Assembly (NCBI GenBank): GCA_002504845.1
Contig: DATW01000072.1
Location: forward strand, 2,695-11,450
Origin: Euryarchaeota archaeon UBA250
GTDB lineage: Archaea; Thermoplasmatota; Poseidoniia; Poseidoniales; Thalassarchaeaceae
Length of the DNA: 8,756 nt
Reading direction: 5' to 3'
Positions 1 to 5,622 of this stretch are shown piece after piece. Below the pieces are notes generated by a model. It saw nothing but the letters and a program-made list of their open reading frames with translations, was not told the origin of the DNA and ran no database searches. Position 1 is the stretch's first letter. Every line of letters starts with the position of its first letter. Made by a program: the position numbers and the translations under genes.

Positions 1-429
1 CCAGAGGTTGATGCATTCTATGCCATTGAACCGTTCAACACCACTGGAAAAAGCGGTAAAATCGAAGACATACCTCCTGCCACCTCATCCAACATCCATC
101 GAGTCACGGGCAACATAACCGTCCGTCGTGCAGTAGCAAAGAAGAAACTGAAGCCGCTTGGAGCCACAATGGCCAGATATATCGAAGAGAGGTATTCCAC
201 TCTCCCCTTCGCAGAGAGATGGGCTTACTCCCTCCTCGAGAAGCCATTTCCAGGAGAAGAGCAAGAATCCATCAGAAGAAAGTGGAATGCGTTGATTAAG
301 AAACTCACAAGCATCAGATTTTTGGAATCTTACTCAGCACTAAGGTGTGCAGATAGGGGCTCAGTGGCACAGTTCGAACATACAGTATGGATGACTGAAG
401 GCGGCCCAGAAGTACTCACAGTTGAATGA
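1..429 (+). CDS. C-terminal part of an unrecognised protein (5' end outside window)
   Basis: The frame is open from base 1 to a TGA at 427-429, giving 142 residues with no stop. The coding region therefore begins before the window; the first internal ATG (169) is probably not the start, because the preceding 56 codons read as ordinary protein (start PEVDAFYAIEPFNTTGK). The visible part is soluble, with no membrane segment, and is rich in charged residues. Residues about 57-110 look helical (AERWAYSLLEKPFPG, then IRRKWNALIKKLTSIRFLE). I recognise no family motif and assign no function. It converges with the EamA transporter gene across a 135-base gap. Confidence 0.7.
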   Translation, partial: PEVDAFYAIEPFNTTGKSGKIEDIPPATSSNIHRVTGNITVRRAVAKKKLKPLGATMARYIEERYSTLPFAERWAYSLLEKPFPGEEQESIRRKWNALIKKLTSIRFLESYSALRCADRGSVAQFEHTVWMTEGGPEVLTVE

Positions 430-564
430 GGATATGTTTAACTCACCGTTGTGGTCATTCACAAGGGTTATCAAGGCTTGAACTTCTTCGTCAAATCGTA
501 CAGGGAACTGAGGTTCTCGCTGAGTGCATCCCATCCCCTCGCTTGTGTCTCTGCCCTGTACACT
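430..564. other. Convergent intergenic spacer with an 8-bp inverted repeat
   Basis: This spacer lies between the stop of the partial plus-strand gene and the stop of the minus-strand transporter gene. I see no credible gene in it. GTACAGGG at 498-505 and CCCTGTAC at 554-561 are perfect inverted arms separated by 48 bases; the sequence between them does not form an obvious continuous stem. There is no strong oligo-T run on either strand, so it is not a clear terminator. Confidence 0.35.
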
Positions 565-1488
565 TCAATAATCGGCGGCGGGAGCCTCGACAGCACCTTT
601 CAAAGTCACACCGATTACTGCTATCAGGATCAGAAACATCCCAATCGTTTGTTGTGTCGAGGGGTCCTCCCCAAGCAGCAATATCCCCCAGACGATCGTC
701 AGAACCGGCTGAAGCAGAATCGCGAATGATGTATGTGCCGCCGGAAGACGAGGAAGTGCGTAGGTGATAGCAACCCAGCCAACACATTGGCACATTACCG
801 CTAGAAGAAGCAGCCAAGCATGGGCTGGAAAGGTTGGCTGAAATGCAATCGGCTCTATATTTAACGAATTAAGAGGCAGTAAGCCCAAGATCAGAAGACC
901 GAACGCCCCTCCTGCAGTTGCTTCAAATTGAAGCTTTGTAGCAGGAGCCAGGGATTTGTTTGCGTATCTGTAAATAATCAGAAAGGCCGAATAGAAAAAC
1001 GCGGTGAAAACGCCCGCTATAACCCCCATTTTCGGCCTTTCTCCATATGGGGAATCATCCCATACGCCTGAGATGAATAAGAGCCCTAGTACCACTATTG
1101 GAAGAGCAATCACAATCGCCTTATTGGGGCGCTCTCCTAACAACCACCAACTCAACAATGTGACAATTATCACCTGTGAGTTTCCTATGAGGGTCGCAAT
1201 TCCAGTACCAACCCAGTCAATTGCACTGTGGTATGAAATGAAATCAAACGCCAATACGATTCCTGCACCAAACGCCATCCATTTCCCTCGCCCCTTTCTT
1301 TCATCGGTCCCGCCCCACATGTGTGACATGAACCACAGGACAGGTATAGCATACAGCATTCTGAAGAACGCACCAGTCAGCGGACCTTCTCCTGAGATGG
1401 TGTATAGCATCGGTGCGAACGAAATTGCAGTCGCACCGGCCAGTGCGATTACCATCAAACTCCTGACTGAATAACCGTCCGTCATCAT
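565..1488 (-). CDS. DMT-superfamily EamA transporter
   Basis: This gives a 307-residue integral membrane protein, the usual length for the ten-helix EamA (drug/metabolite transporter) family. Two homologous halves are visible. The first ends in LLSWWLLGERPNKAIVIALP (about 111-130), the second in the matching stretch from IVWGILLLGEDPS to IAVIGV (about 265-293); the LGE[RD]P turn before the last helix of each half is a family hallmark. A loop near residues 144-153 (DDSPYGERPK) separates the halves. The family exports or exchanges small metabolites such as amino acids, nucleosides or drugs; the substrate cannot be read from sequence. Two adjacent ATGs (1486-1488 and 1483-1485) are both possible starts. 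The gene is the last of the minus-strand cluster, 60 bases after the aquaporin stop. No Shine-Dalgarno motif sits directly before the start, but AGGGAGAAGG occurs about 30 bases upstream, and the A/T-rich AAAATAAA just before the start is too close to be a TATA box for it. Confidence 0.9.
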   Translation of the reverse strand: MMTDGYSVRSLMVIALAGATAISFAPMLYTISGEGPLTGAFFRMLYAIPVLWFMSHMWGGTDERKGRGKWMAFGAGIVLAFDFISYHSAIDWVGTGIATLIGNSQVIIVTLLSWWLLGERPNKAIVIALPIVVLGLLFISGVWDDSPYGERPKMGVIAGVFTAFFYSAFLIIYRYANKSLAPATKLQFEATAGGAFGLLILGLLPLNSLNIEPIAFQPTFPAHAWLLLLAVMCQCVGWVAITYALPRLPAAHTSFAILLQPVLTIVWGILLLGEDPSTQQTIGMFLILIAVIGVTLKGAVEAPAADY

Positions 1489-1548
1489 CGTTTATTTTGG
1501 ATCGATGTTTGAAATCCTTCTCCCTATCTTCTCGGTCGATAGTGCAAT

Positions 1549-2187
1549 TCAAACACGCTGAGCCTTGAACACCAATGCTGCCAGACCCCCGCCCACCAGT
1601 TGCGGGATGAAGTGTATCCACGAGTCTTCGACGCTAAGTACGCCTGAAGCAATCATCGACACCGTCACTGCTGGGTTGAACGAGCCACCTGAGATTGATC
1701 CAACCGAAAGAGCTCCTGCGAGTACAACCAAAGCGATTGCAGCGCCATAGAATCCATTGCCCTCGGTCGTCTCCGATGTTGCCACATTCAATATCACGTA
1801 TGCAAGTGCGAATGTAAACAGCAATTCCGCTGCAAACGCAGGTCCTGTTTCGAGAACAAGCTGTTCGACATTGCCCCCAGGGACAAGCACATTCGCTGCA
1901 ATAAGGGCGCCTGCTGCACCAGCAGCCAATTGAGTTGCGATATATGGCGCCAGATCAGACTTTTCGCACGCTCCTCTGAGATATATTGAGAGCGTCACAG
2001 CAGGATTGTAGTGAGCCCCCGAGATGTGCCCGCCTGCATATATCATTACCATAAGGGTGGACGCTATTGCAAATGGAGCAAGCGTTCCGGCAGTGCCCAG
2101 CAAGGCTGCAGTACAGACAGTAAGGGAGAGGAACAGCGTTCCGATGAACTCTGTTGTTAGTTTGGCACGTGTACTGAAATCACTCAT
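1549..2187 (-). CDS. Aquaporin (MIP family) with a non-canonical selectivity filter
   Basis: This is a 212-residue six-helix channel with both half-helix signatures: SGAHYNPAVT (NPA at 61-63) and SGGSFNPAVT (NPA at 171-173). TTEFIGTLFL near the N-terminus and PAFAAELLFTFALAY (about 116-130) are the usual first and fourth helices with their conserved Glu. Aligning by eye to E. coli AqpZ without gaps, the four aromatic/arginine filter positions (F43, H174, T183, R189 there) become I41, A159, G168 and V174. The arginine after the second NPA is thus valine, as in plant TIP1 channels. Strict water selectivity is therefore doubtful; H2O2, ammonia or small uncharged solutes are possible. I chose the ATG at 2187 (MSDFSTRAKL), overlapping grxD by 8 bases. 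An in-frame ATG at 2199 would add MRWL and overlap by 20. Neither has a clear Shine-Dalgarno motif, so translational coupling to grxD is likely. Confidence 0.9.
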   Translation of the reverse strand: MSDFSTRAKLTTEFIGTLFLSLTVCTAALLGTAGTLAPFAIASTLMVMIYAGGHISGAHYNPAVTLSIYLRGACEKSDLAPYIATQLAAGAAGALIAANVLVPGGNVEQLVLETGPAFAAELLFTFALAYVILNVATSETTEGNGFYGAAIALVVLAGALSVGSISGGSFNPAVTVSMIASGVLSVEDSWIHFIPQLVGGGLAALVFKAQRV

Positions 2188-2512
2188 CAGCCATCGCATT
2201 GGAAGCTAGTGCTTGAAGTTCTCCGCTTTCAAAGAGCTCAAGAGCTATGTCTGATCCTCCAATCAACTTACCACCGATGAAAAGCTGAGGCATCGTTGGG
2301 AAACCAGACCAGTCCCTGAGAGCATTTCTTGCTCGTGGATCTGAAAGCACATTCACAGTAGCAAAAGGCACGCCGAGCTTTGATACGACTGAAGCAGCCC
2401 TGTTGCTAAACCCGCATTGAGGCGCTTCGGCAGTCCCCTTCATGAAGAGTACGATCTTGTTGTTATCCACTATTTCTTGCAATTCTTCTGATGTCCAATT
2501 AAAACCGGTCAT
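2180..2512 (-). CDS. grxD: Monothiol CGFS-type glutaredoxin (Grx4/GrxD family)
   Basis: This is a 110-residue single-domain monothiol glutaredoxin. The active site QCGFS places the single Cys at 33. Other family marks are FMKG with Lys25, WSGFPTMPQLFIGG (68-81, with the cis-Pro of the TxPQ element) and GGSD (85-88), all used for glutathione binding. CGFS glutaredoxins bind a glutathione-ligated [2Fe-2S] cluster as homodimers or with BolA, and act in iron-sulfur transfer and iron sensing rather than as general reductases. The frame is open further upstream, but the start at 2512 is fixed by GGGAGGG six bases before the ATG and by the ATGA overlap with the bolA stop. The longer form would read through bolA with atypical sequence. 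The bolA-grxD arrangement supports a joint role. Confidence 0.95.
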   Translation of the reverse strand: MTGFNWTSEELQEIVDNNKIVLFMKGTAEAPQCGFSNRAASVVSKLGVPFATVNVLSDPRARNALRDWSGFPTMPQLFIGGKLIGGSDIALELFESGELQALASNAMADE

Positions 2513-2841
2513 GAACGACCCTCCCTTGGTCGGCGTATATGCACTCCTAGAAATTGTTTCTCTCCCTCGCCGTGAGGATCGAAAACCGTGTTGCCCGAGG
2601 CCTCTGCCTGCTTCTTGGTCATGCACTTCAAATCTAGCGCATGCACGCTTCCATTCTTGATGTAAGGCATGAAATGTGATAGGATCGGTTGCTGCCTCTC
2701 GAGAGGCAACAAGCCATCGAAAGAGTCAGAGATAACTCTGACATGGAAATGATCTCCAGTACCATGTAGGTCGCTTACCTGAACCTCAGAGTCAGGGACG
2801 ATCTTTCGGACCTCCTCTTCAATCCATTCATCACTGGGCAT
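2509..2841 (-). CDS. bolA: BolA-family protein with a C-terminal extension
   Basis: This is a 110-residue BolA-like protein. The core fold runs about 1-75: helix from the N-terminus, the strand/loop QVSDLHGTGDHFHVRVISDS (21-40), FDGLLPLERQ, and the terminal strand SVHALDLKCMT (65-75). His67 in the HAL element matches the invariant C-terminal His that ligates the shared [2Fe-2S] cluster in BolA-Grx heterodimers. The usual RHR triplet after the FxG element reads RQQ here. About 35 residues follow the normal end of the domain (EASGNTVFDPHGEGEKQFLG and a basic tail), longer than typical 80-105-residue BolAs. The stop overlaps the grxD start as ATGA, so the two are translationally coupled. The ATG at 2841 has no obvious Shine-Dalgarno motif; 48 bases separate it from rpe. 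Confidence 0.92.
   Translation of the reverse strand: MPSDEWIEEEVRKIVPDSEVQVSDLHGTGDHFHVRVISDSFDGLLPLERQQPILSHFMPYIKNGSVHALDLKCMTKKQAEASGNTVFDPHGEGEKQFLGVHIRRPREGRS
2519..2525 (-). promoter_or_regulatory. Strong ribosome binding site of grxD
   Basis: GGGAGGG on the minus strand lies inside the end of bolA, six bases before the grxD ATG at 2512. It is the clearest Shine-Dalgarno motif in the window and decides the grxD start against the longer open frame. Confidence 0.75.
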
Positions 2842-2889
2842 ATACCGCTTTCAGGCCAGTTAGATTTGAACTATTGTAACGAAAATAGA
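2842..2889 (-). promoter_or_regulatory. rpe-bolA spacer, possible internal promoter
   Basis: These 48 bases have an A/T-rich side next to rpe (TTTCGTTACAATAG on the minus strand, about 30-45 bases before the bolA ATG) and no ribosome site. They could carry a promoter for bolA-grxD-aquaporin, but the match to an archaeal TATA box is weak; read-through from rpe is equally possible. Confidence 0.25.
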
Positions 2890-3561
2890 TTATTTTGAAC
2901 GTATTTCAGAAATATTCTCCGCAATCGAGGCCTTGTCATTTATCAAGCCACTACCGATGACTGCAACATCCACTCCCCATGAGGCTACCATCGATGCGTT
3001 GTGTGCCTTGATGCCCCCGTCAATCATCAACTTCGTTTTTCTCCCTCCATCAGAGATTTGTTCATCTATCGCCGCTCTAAAAACACGTACCTTCCCTTCG
3101 ACTTCCGGCATGAATGACTGCCCCCCCTTGCCTGGCACGACTGACATCACCAATACAAGATCCAACTCAGAAAGGTAGGGCAATATTGCATCGGGTTCTG
3201 TATCTGGATTCAGAACAAGCCCAACCATCGTGCCTGATCCTCTTATTTCCGAGATAAGGGCCGCAGGGTCGTTGATTGCCTCTATATGAGCAATAATCAG
3301 ATCCACCCCTGCATCGGCATACTGCTTCCATGTCCTCTCAGCATTCGTGATCATGAGATGACAATCGACGAAAATGTCCGGCCCTACCCTTTCTCTTACG
3401 GATCGCACAACTGCAGGCCCGAATGTAATGGTCTCATTTACCACCCAATTCCCATCCATCACATCAAGATGAATCCAATCTATTCCCGCATCGATGGATT
3501 CTTCAAGGACCTCGCCGAGACGTGTGAAATCAGCAGTCAAGATACTCGGCGCGATCTGCAT
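2890..3561 (-). CDS. rpe: Ribulose-phosphate 3-epimerase
   Basis: This TIM-barrel enzyme interconverts D-ribulose 5-phosphate and D-xylulose 5-phosphate in the pentose phosphate pathway; it is cytoplasmic and 223 residues long, normal for the family. Visible motifs are IAPSIL (3-8), HLDVMDG (31-37, metal His31 and catalytic Asp33), VDCHLM (65-70, metal His68), the phosphate-gripping loop SVVPGKGGQSF (140-150) and MIDGGI (179-184, catalytic Asp181). The loop is usually VNPGFGGQ, so N to V and F to K are variants; an epimerase for a related sugar phosphate such as allulose 6-phosphate cannot be fully excluded. A GTG two codons upstream (3567) is also in frame. I prefer the ATG at 3561 because AGAGGGG (3571-3577) is nine bases from it but only three from the GTG, and MQIAPSIL is the family's normal N-terminus. 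It is first in the minus-strand cluster. Confidence 0.93.
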   Translation of the reverse strand: MQIAPSILTADFTRLGEVLEESIDAGIDWIHLDVMDGNWVVNETITFGPAVVRSVRERVGPDIFVDCHLMITNAERTWKQYADAGVDLIIAHIEAINDPAALISEIRGSGTMVGLVLNPDTEPDAILPYLSELDLVLVMSVVPGKGGQSFMPEVEGKVRVFRAAIDEQISDGGRKTKLMIDGGIKAHNASMVASWGVDVAVIGSGLINDKASIAENISEIRSK

Positions 3562-3676
3562 GTCCACATGCCCCTCTGAACAAACAGGTTCTCAACACTT
3601 GGGGGGGTCCAGATTACGAAATACCCATATGGTCTACAGCAAGGATTCATACATAAGACAGTCAATATCTCGGTCA
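3562..3676. promoter_or_regulatory. Divergent promoter region, rpe / thioredoxin
   Basis: The only space from which both the minus-strand cluster and the plus-strand thioredoxin gene can start. On the plus strand, CATACATAAG at 3649-3658 is centred about 24 bases before the thioredoxin ATG at 3677 and there is no Shine-Dalgarno motif, which fits a TATA box feeding a leaderless transcript. A run of seven G occurs at 3601-3607. For rpe, A/T-rich stretches around 3613-3630 are the best candidates. Exact boxes are uncertain. Confidence 0.45.
3571..3577 (-). promoter_or_regulatory. Ribosome binding site of rpe
   Basis: AGAGGGG on the minus strand, nine bases before the ATG at 3561 and three before the alternative GTG at 3567. 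The spacing favours the ATG. Confidence 0.5.
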
Positions 3677-3994
3677 ATGGGCCAAGTCTTAGAAGCGTCA
3701 GACTCGAATTTTCAATCCGTGATTTCAGAATCAGAATGGGTATTAGTGGACTTCTGGGCGCCTTGGTGCGGACCATGTAAGATGATTTCACCAGTCCTCC
3801 ATTCCATCGCCGATGAGAGAGACATCACGATTGCGAAGGTCAACACGGACACTAATCCACTGACCCCTGGTCAGTATGGTGTGAGGGGAATTCCGTTCCT
3901 CGTTCTTTTCCACAACGGACAACCCGTCGATCAACACACAGGGGCCGCTCCCAAGCCTTACTTTGACGATTGGTTGAATCGGCATATGGCGTAA
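3677..3994 (+). CDS. trxA: Thioredoxin
   Basis: This is a 105-residue single-domain thioredoxin, the standard length, with no signal peptide or membrane segment, so it is a cytoplasmic dithiol reductant. LVDFWAPWCGPCKM carries the redox pair Cys31/Cys34 and buried Asp25. RGIPFLVLFHNGQPV (70-84) holds the cis-Pro73; the residue after it is Phe where most thioredoxins have Thr. The tail FDDWLNRHM is the usual final helix. The frame stays open upstream to 3494, but that part overlaps rpe and the divergent promoter and does not resemble thioredoxin, so the ATG at 3677 (MGQVLEASDSNF) is chosen. An ATG at 3629 is a less likely alternative. No ribosome site precedes it, which suggests a leaderless message. 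It converges on the STAND ATPase gene, 23 bases away. Confidence 0.95.
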   Translation: MGQVLEASDSNFQSVISESEWVLVDFWAPWCGPCKMISPVLHSIADERDITIAKVNTDTNPLTPGQYGVRGIPFLVLFHNGQPVDQHTGAAPKPYFDDWLNRHMA

Positions 3995-4000
3995 ATATCG

Positions 4001-4006
4001 AAAAAA
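4001..4006 (-). terminator. Oligo-T terminator candidate of the STAND ATPase gene
   Basis: Six consecutive T on the minus strand (A at 4001-4006 on plus), starting 12 bases past the ATPase stop and flanked by GG. Archaeal termination commonly uses short U-runs without a hairpin. The 23-base convergent gap has no matching T-run on the plus strand for thioredoxin. Confidence 0.45.
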
Positions 4007-4017
4007 CCGACTCTACG

Positions 4018-5511
4018 TCAGTCTTGTTTCTCCGTATGCATCTGTAAGCGACTTCTCAATGCTTCATGGAGCCACATACCATCTTCAAGTTCAATCATCA
4101 GACCTCTAGAAATCAAAGATTTCGGAGGCTGGCCCACATACCCGACTGATTCAGACAATTCTTTCCAAGGCATGGGCCTTTCCGCTCTGGCAAGAGTCAG
4201 AAGAATGGACCGATCTTCATCTGGAAGAACATCCACTATTTCTGAATCTAGAAATCGAATCCAATCACGATGGTTAATCTCACCGTACATTTCCAAGAGC
4301 TCGATCGCCAGAGGATGTCCTCCTGTACGCTCATGCAGGGCCTCTGCTGATATCTTGTCCGAGAGGCCCATACTTTCCACCCACATCTCAAGCTCATTTC
4401 GACTCAGACCTCCTAGGGCGATTTCGGCGACCCTACCCCTTGTCATGACATCCCGTCTGTCATAGAAATCTGGAGACGATCTAGATATGACAATCATTCT
4501 CGAATGAGAGGCCTCTATAACCTGCATTAATACACCTAGGAGGCGAACCCCATCCTTGTCGAGATTGTGCACATCATCGAGAATTAGGAACAGCTTCGAT
4601 TTACTACCTATGGATCCATCTTCATCAATCAACGTAGCAGTCAATCTCCTCCTCAGAAGATCGTGATCAAGAGGATTCCCTGGCGGAGGCAGAATGGAAA
4701 TCAAATCATATGAGTCATCAATTTCATTCTTGTGCCCCAACCCAAGTCTGTGAAATATGCTCGTAGTTAGGCCAATTGCGGTATCCCATGGCTGACATGG
4801 ATAGTACATGACGAGCATATCCTCAATTCCAGAATTACGCGTCCTGAACCAGTCAGATACCAGAGTAGTCTTTCCGCAACCAGCGACCCCAGTTACCGTA
4901 CAAATGCCCTCAGTACCTGAAAACCACACATCCAGAGATTTTTTTTCTTCATCCCTACCATGTATGTCCCTTGTCCTCGGGGGCTCAGTGTGGTAGGTAG
5001 AATGGGCTCCAGCCATCATCCTTATCGAACCCGGCTCGGTTGTTTTGTTTCGTATTGGCCCGAAACGAATATCTCCATAACTGAGAGCGCCTTCATGTTG
5101 AGCGTGCATCAAAACAGATAGCAGGTCAAGATCCGCCCTCAACCGATCAGACGCCTCTGAAGCTGGTATCTCCAAGAGATCCCCATTCCGACTTCGAACG
5201 AGAACGGGCGTTTCTGAAAGCCTATCTTTCACCGCTGCGGCCATTTCCACTCCTAATGACGTGAGATACCATATTTTCTGACGTCGATTTTCACCTCTCA
5301 CCAAGCGCATGCCCTGCGCAACAACGCCCGTTGCCACCAAATCTCGCATACTCCGAGAAACATTAGGCGGATGGACTGCACATGCTATCGATATCCCCCG
5401 CCTAGTAATTTCAGAAGTGACGGTATGGAGATCTACCTGGGATATGTGATTCAATAGATGCAGGAGAATCCTATCTGCCACAGCCACGTTAACACGGGCA
5501 CCCTCCCCCAT
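4018..5511 (-). CDS. Winged-helix / STAND-type NTPase, probable transcription regulator
   Basis: This is a 497-residue protein. Residues about 10-95 form a winged-helix domain: VADRILLHLL, a recognition-helix region VSRSMRDLVATGVV (51-64) and the wing RGENRRQKIWYLTSLG (72-87), similar to MarR-type DNA binders. A linker region (about 95-180) leads to HGRDEEKKSLDVW and a P-loop ATPase: Walker A GVAGCGKTT (208-216), Walker B LFLILDD (307-313), a sensor-like strand MIVISRSSPDF (339-349), and GGHPLAIELLE (397-407), the GxP signature of STAND/NB-ARC ATPases. The end (about 430-490) looks like a further winged helix. There are no TPR, WD or LRR repeats, so the usual ligand-sensing module is absent or replaced. 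The frame is open to 5739, but that would overlap the ferritin-like gene; the ATG at 5511 fits the domain start. No Shine-Dalgarno motif precedes it. The DNA-binding head suggests control of the divergent genes; the signal sensed is unknown. Confidence 0.85.
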   Translation of the reverse strand: MGEGARVNVAVADRILLHLLNHISQVDLHTVTSEITRRGISIACAVHPPNVSRSMRDLVATGVVAQGMRLVRGENRRQKIWYLTSLGVEMAAAVKDRLSETPVLVRSRNGDLLEIPASEASDRLRADLDLLSVLMHAQHEGALSYGDIRFGPIRNKTTEPGSIRMMAGAHSTYHTEPPRTRDIHGRDEEKKSLDVWFSGTEGICTVTGVAGCGKTTLVSDWFRTRNSGIEDMLVMYYPCQPWDTAIGLTTSIFHRLGLGHKNEIDDSYDLISILPPPGNPLDHDLLRRRLTATLIDEDGSIGSKSKLFLILDDVHNLDKDGVRLLGVLMQVIEASHSRMIVISRSSPDFYDRRDVMTRGRVAEIALGGLSRNELEMWVESMGLSDKISAEALHERTGGHPLAIELLEMYGEINHRDWIRFLDSEIVDVLPDEDRSILLTLARAERPMPWKELSESVGYVGQPPKSLISRGLMIELEDGMWLHEALRSRLQMHTEKQD

Positions 5512-5526
5512 GAATCTGCATGAATC
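5509..5526. repeat. Tandem CATGAATC pair at the STAND ATPase start
   Basis: CATGAATC occurs at 5509-5516 and 5519-5526, exactly 10 bases (one helical turn) apart. Read on the minus strand these are GATTCATG, and the last ATG of the proximal copy is the ATPase start codon. A regulator bound here would block its own gene's start. Confidence 0.5.
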
Positions 5527-5571
5527 AGCCCTGCCATCAATGGTTCGCTCAAATTCCGCCTGATTCCAATT

Positions 5572-5589
5572 GGATTCAATGGATTCATG
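5572..5589. repeat. Tandem GGATTCA pair facing the first pair
   Basis: GGATTCAAT at 5572-5580 is followed directly by GGATTCATG at 5581-5589, a 9-base period. The second copy contains GATTCATG, the inverse of the CATGAATC pair at 5509-5526. A weaker GATTCC at 5562-5567 continues the series upstream. This is a candidate operator for the plus-strand cluster. Confidence 0.45.
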
Positions 5590-5593
5590 AACC

Positions 5594-5611
5594 CCGTCTG
5601 TGCTGAGACGG
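5594..5611 (+). other. Hairpin before the ferritin-like ribosome site
   Basis: CCGTCT (5594-5599) and AGACGG (5606-5611) form a perfect six-pair stem with loop GTGCTG. It ends two bases before the GAGGG ribosome site, so it could affect translation if it lies in the leader of the message. Confidence 0.4.
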
Positions 5612-5613
5612 AC

Positions 5614-5618
5614 GAGGG
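5614..5618 (+). promoter_or_regulatory. Ribosome binding site of the ferritin-like gene
   Basis: GAGGG lies four bases before the ATG at 5623 and seven before the adjacent ATG at 5626. The spacing suits the second ATG better, so the mature start may be one codon later. Confidence 0.5.
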
Positions 5619-5622
5619 ATGA

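Larger units (their letters stand above)
5512..5622. promoter_or_regulatory. Divergent promoter/operator region, STAND ATPase / ferritin-like gene
   Basis: These 111 bases separate the two divergent starts. They hold the GATTCA-type repeats, a 10-bp perfect palindrome TCCAATTGGA (5565-5574), a hairpin (5594-5611) and the ferritin-like ribosome site. No strong TATA box stands out on either strand, so the core promoters are uncertain. Confidence 0.5.

Noticed and set aside
1004..1474. 156-residue open frame on the plus strand
   Set aside because: It is antisense to the EamA gene, with no ribosome site and no recognisable domain; the opposite frame codes a clear membrane protein.
116..1483. The 13-base string ATAACCGTCCGTC occurs near 116-128 and near 1471-1483
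   Set aside because: Both copies lie inside unrelated coding sequences in different contexts with no extended similarity; taken as chance.
2513..2626. Long N-terminal form of the glutaredoxin
   Set aside because: It overlaps the bolA reading frame; the strong ribosome site and ATGA overlap fix the start at 2512.
3601..3607. Run of seven G
   Set aside because: A single G-run in the rpe/thioredoxin spacer without further runs nearby cannot form a quadruplex alone; no function can be argued.
3494..3676. Long N-terminal form of thioredoxin
   Set aside because: The extra 61 residues overlap rpe antisense and the divergent promoter and have no signal peptide or domain character; the standard thioredoxin begins at 3677.
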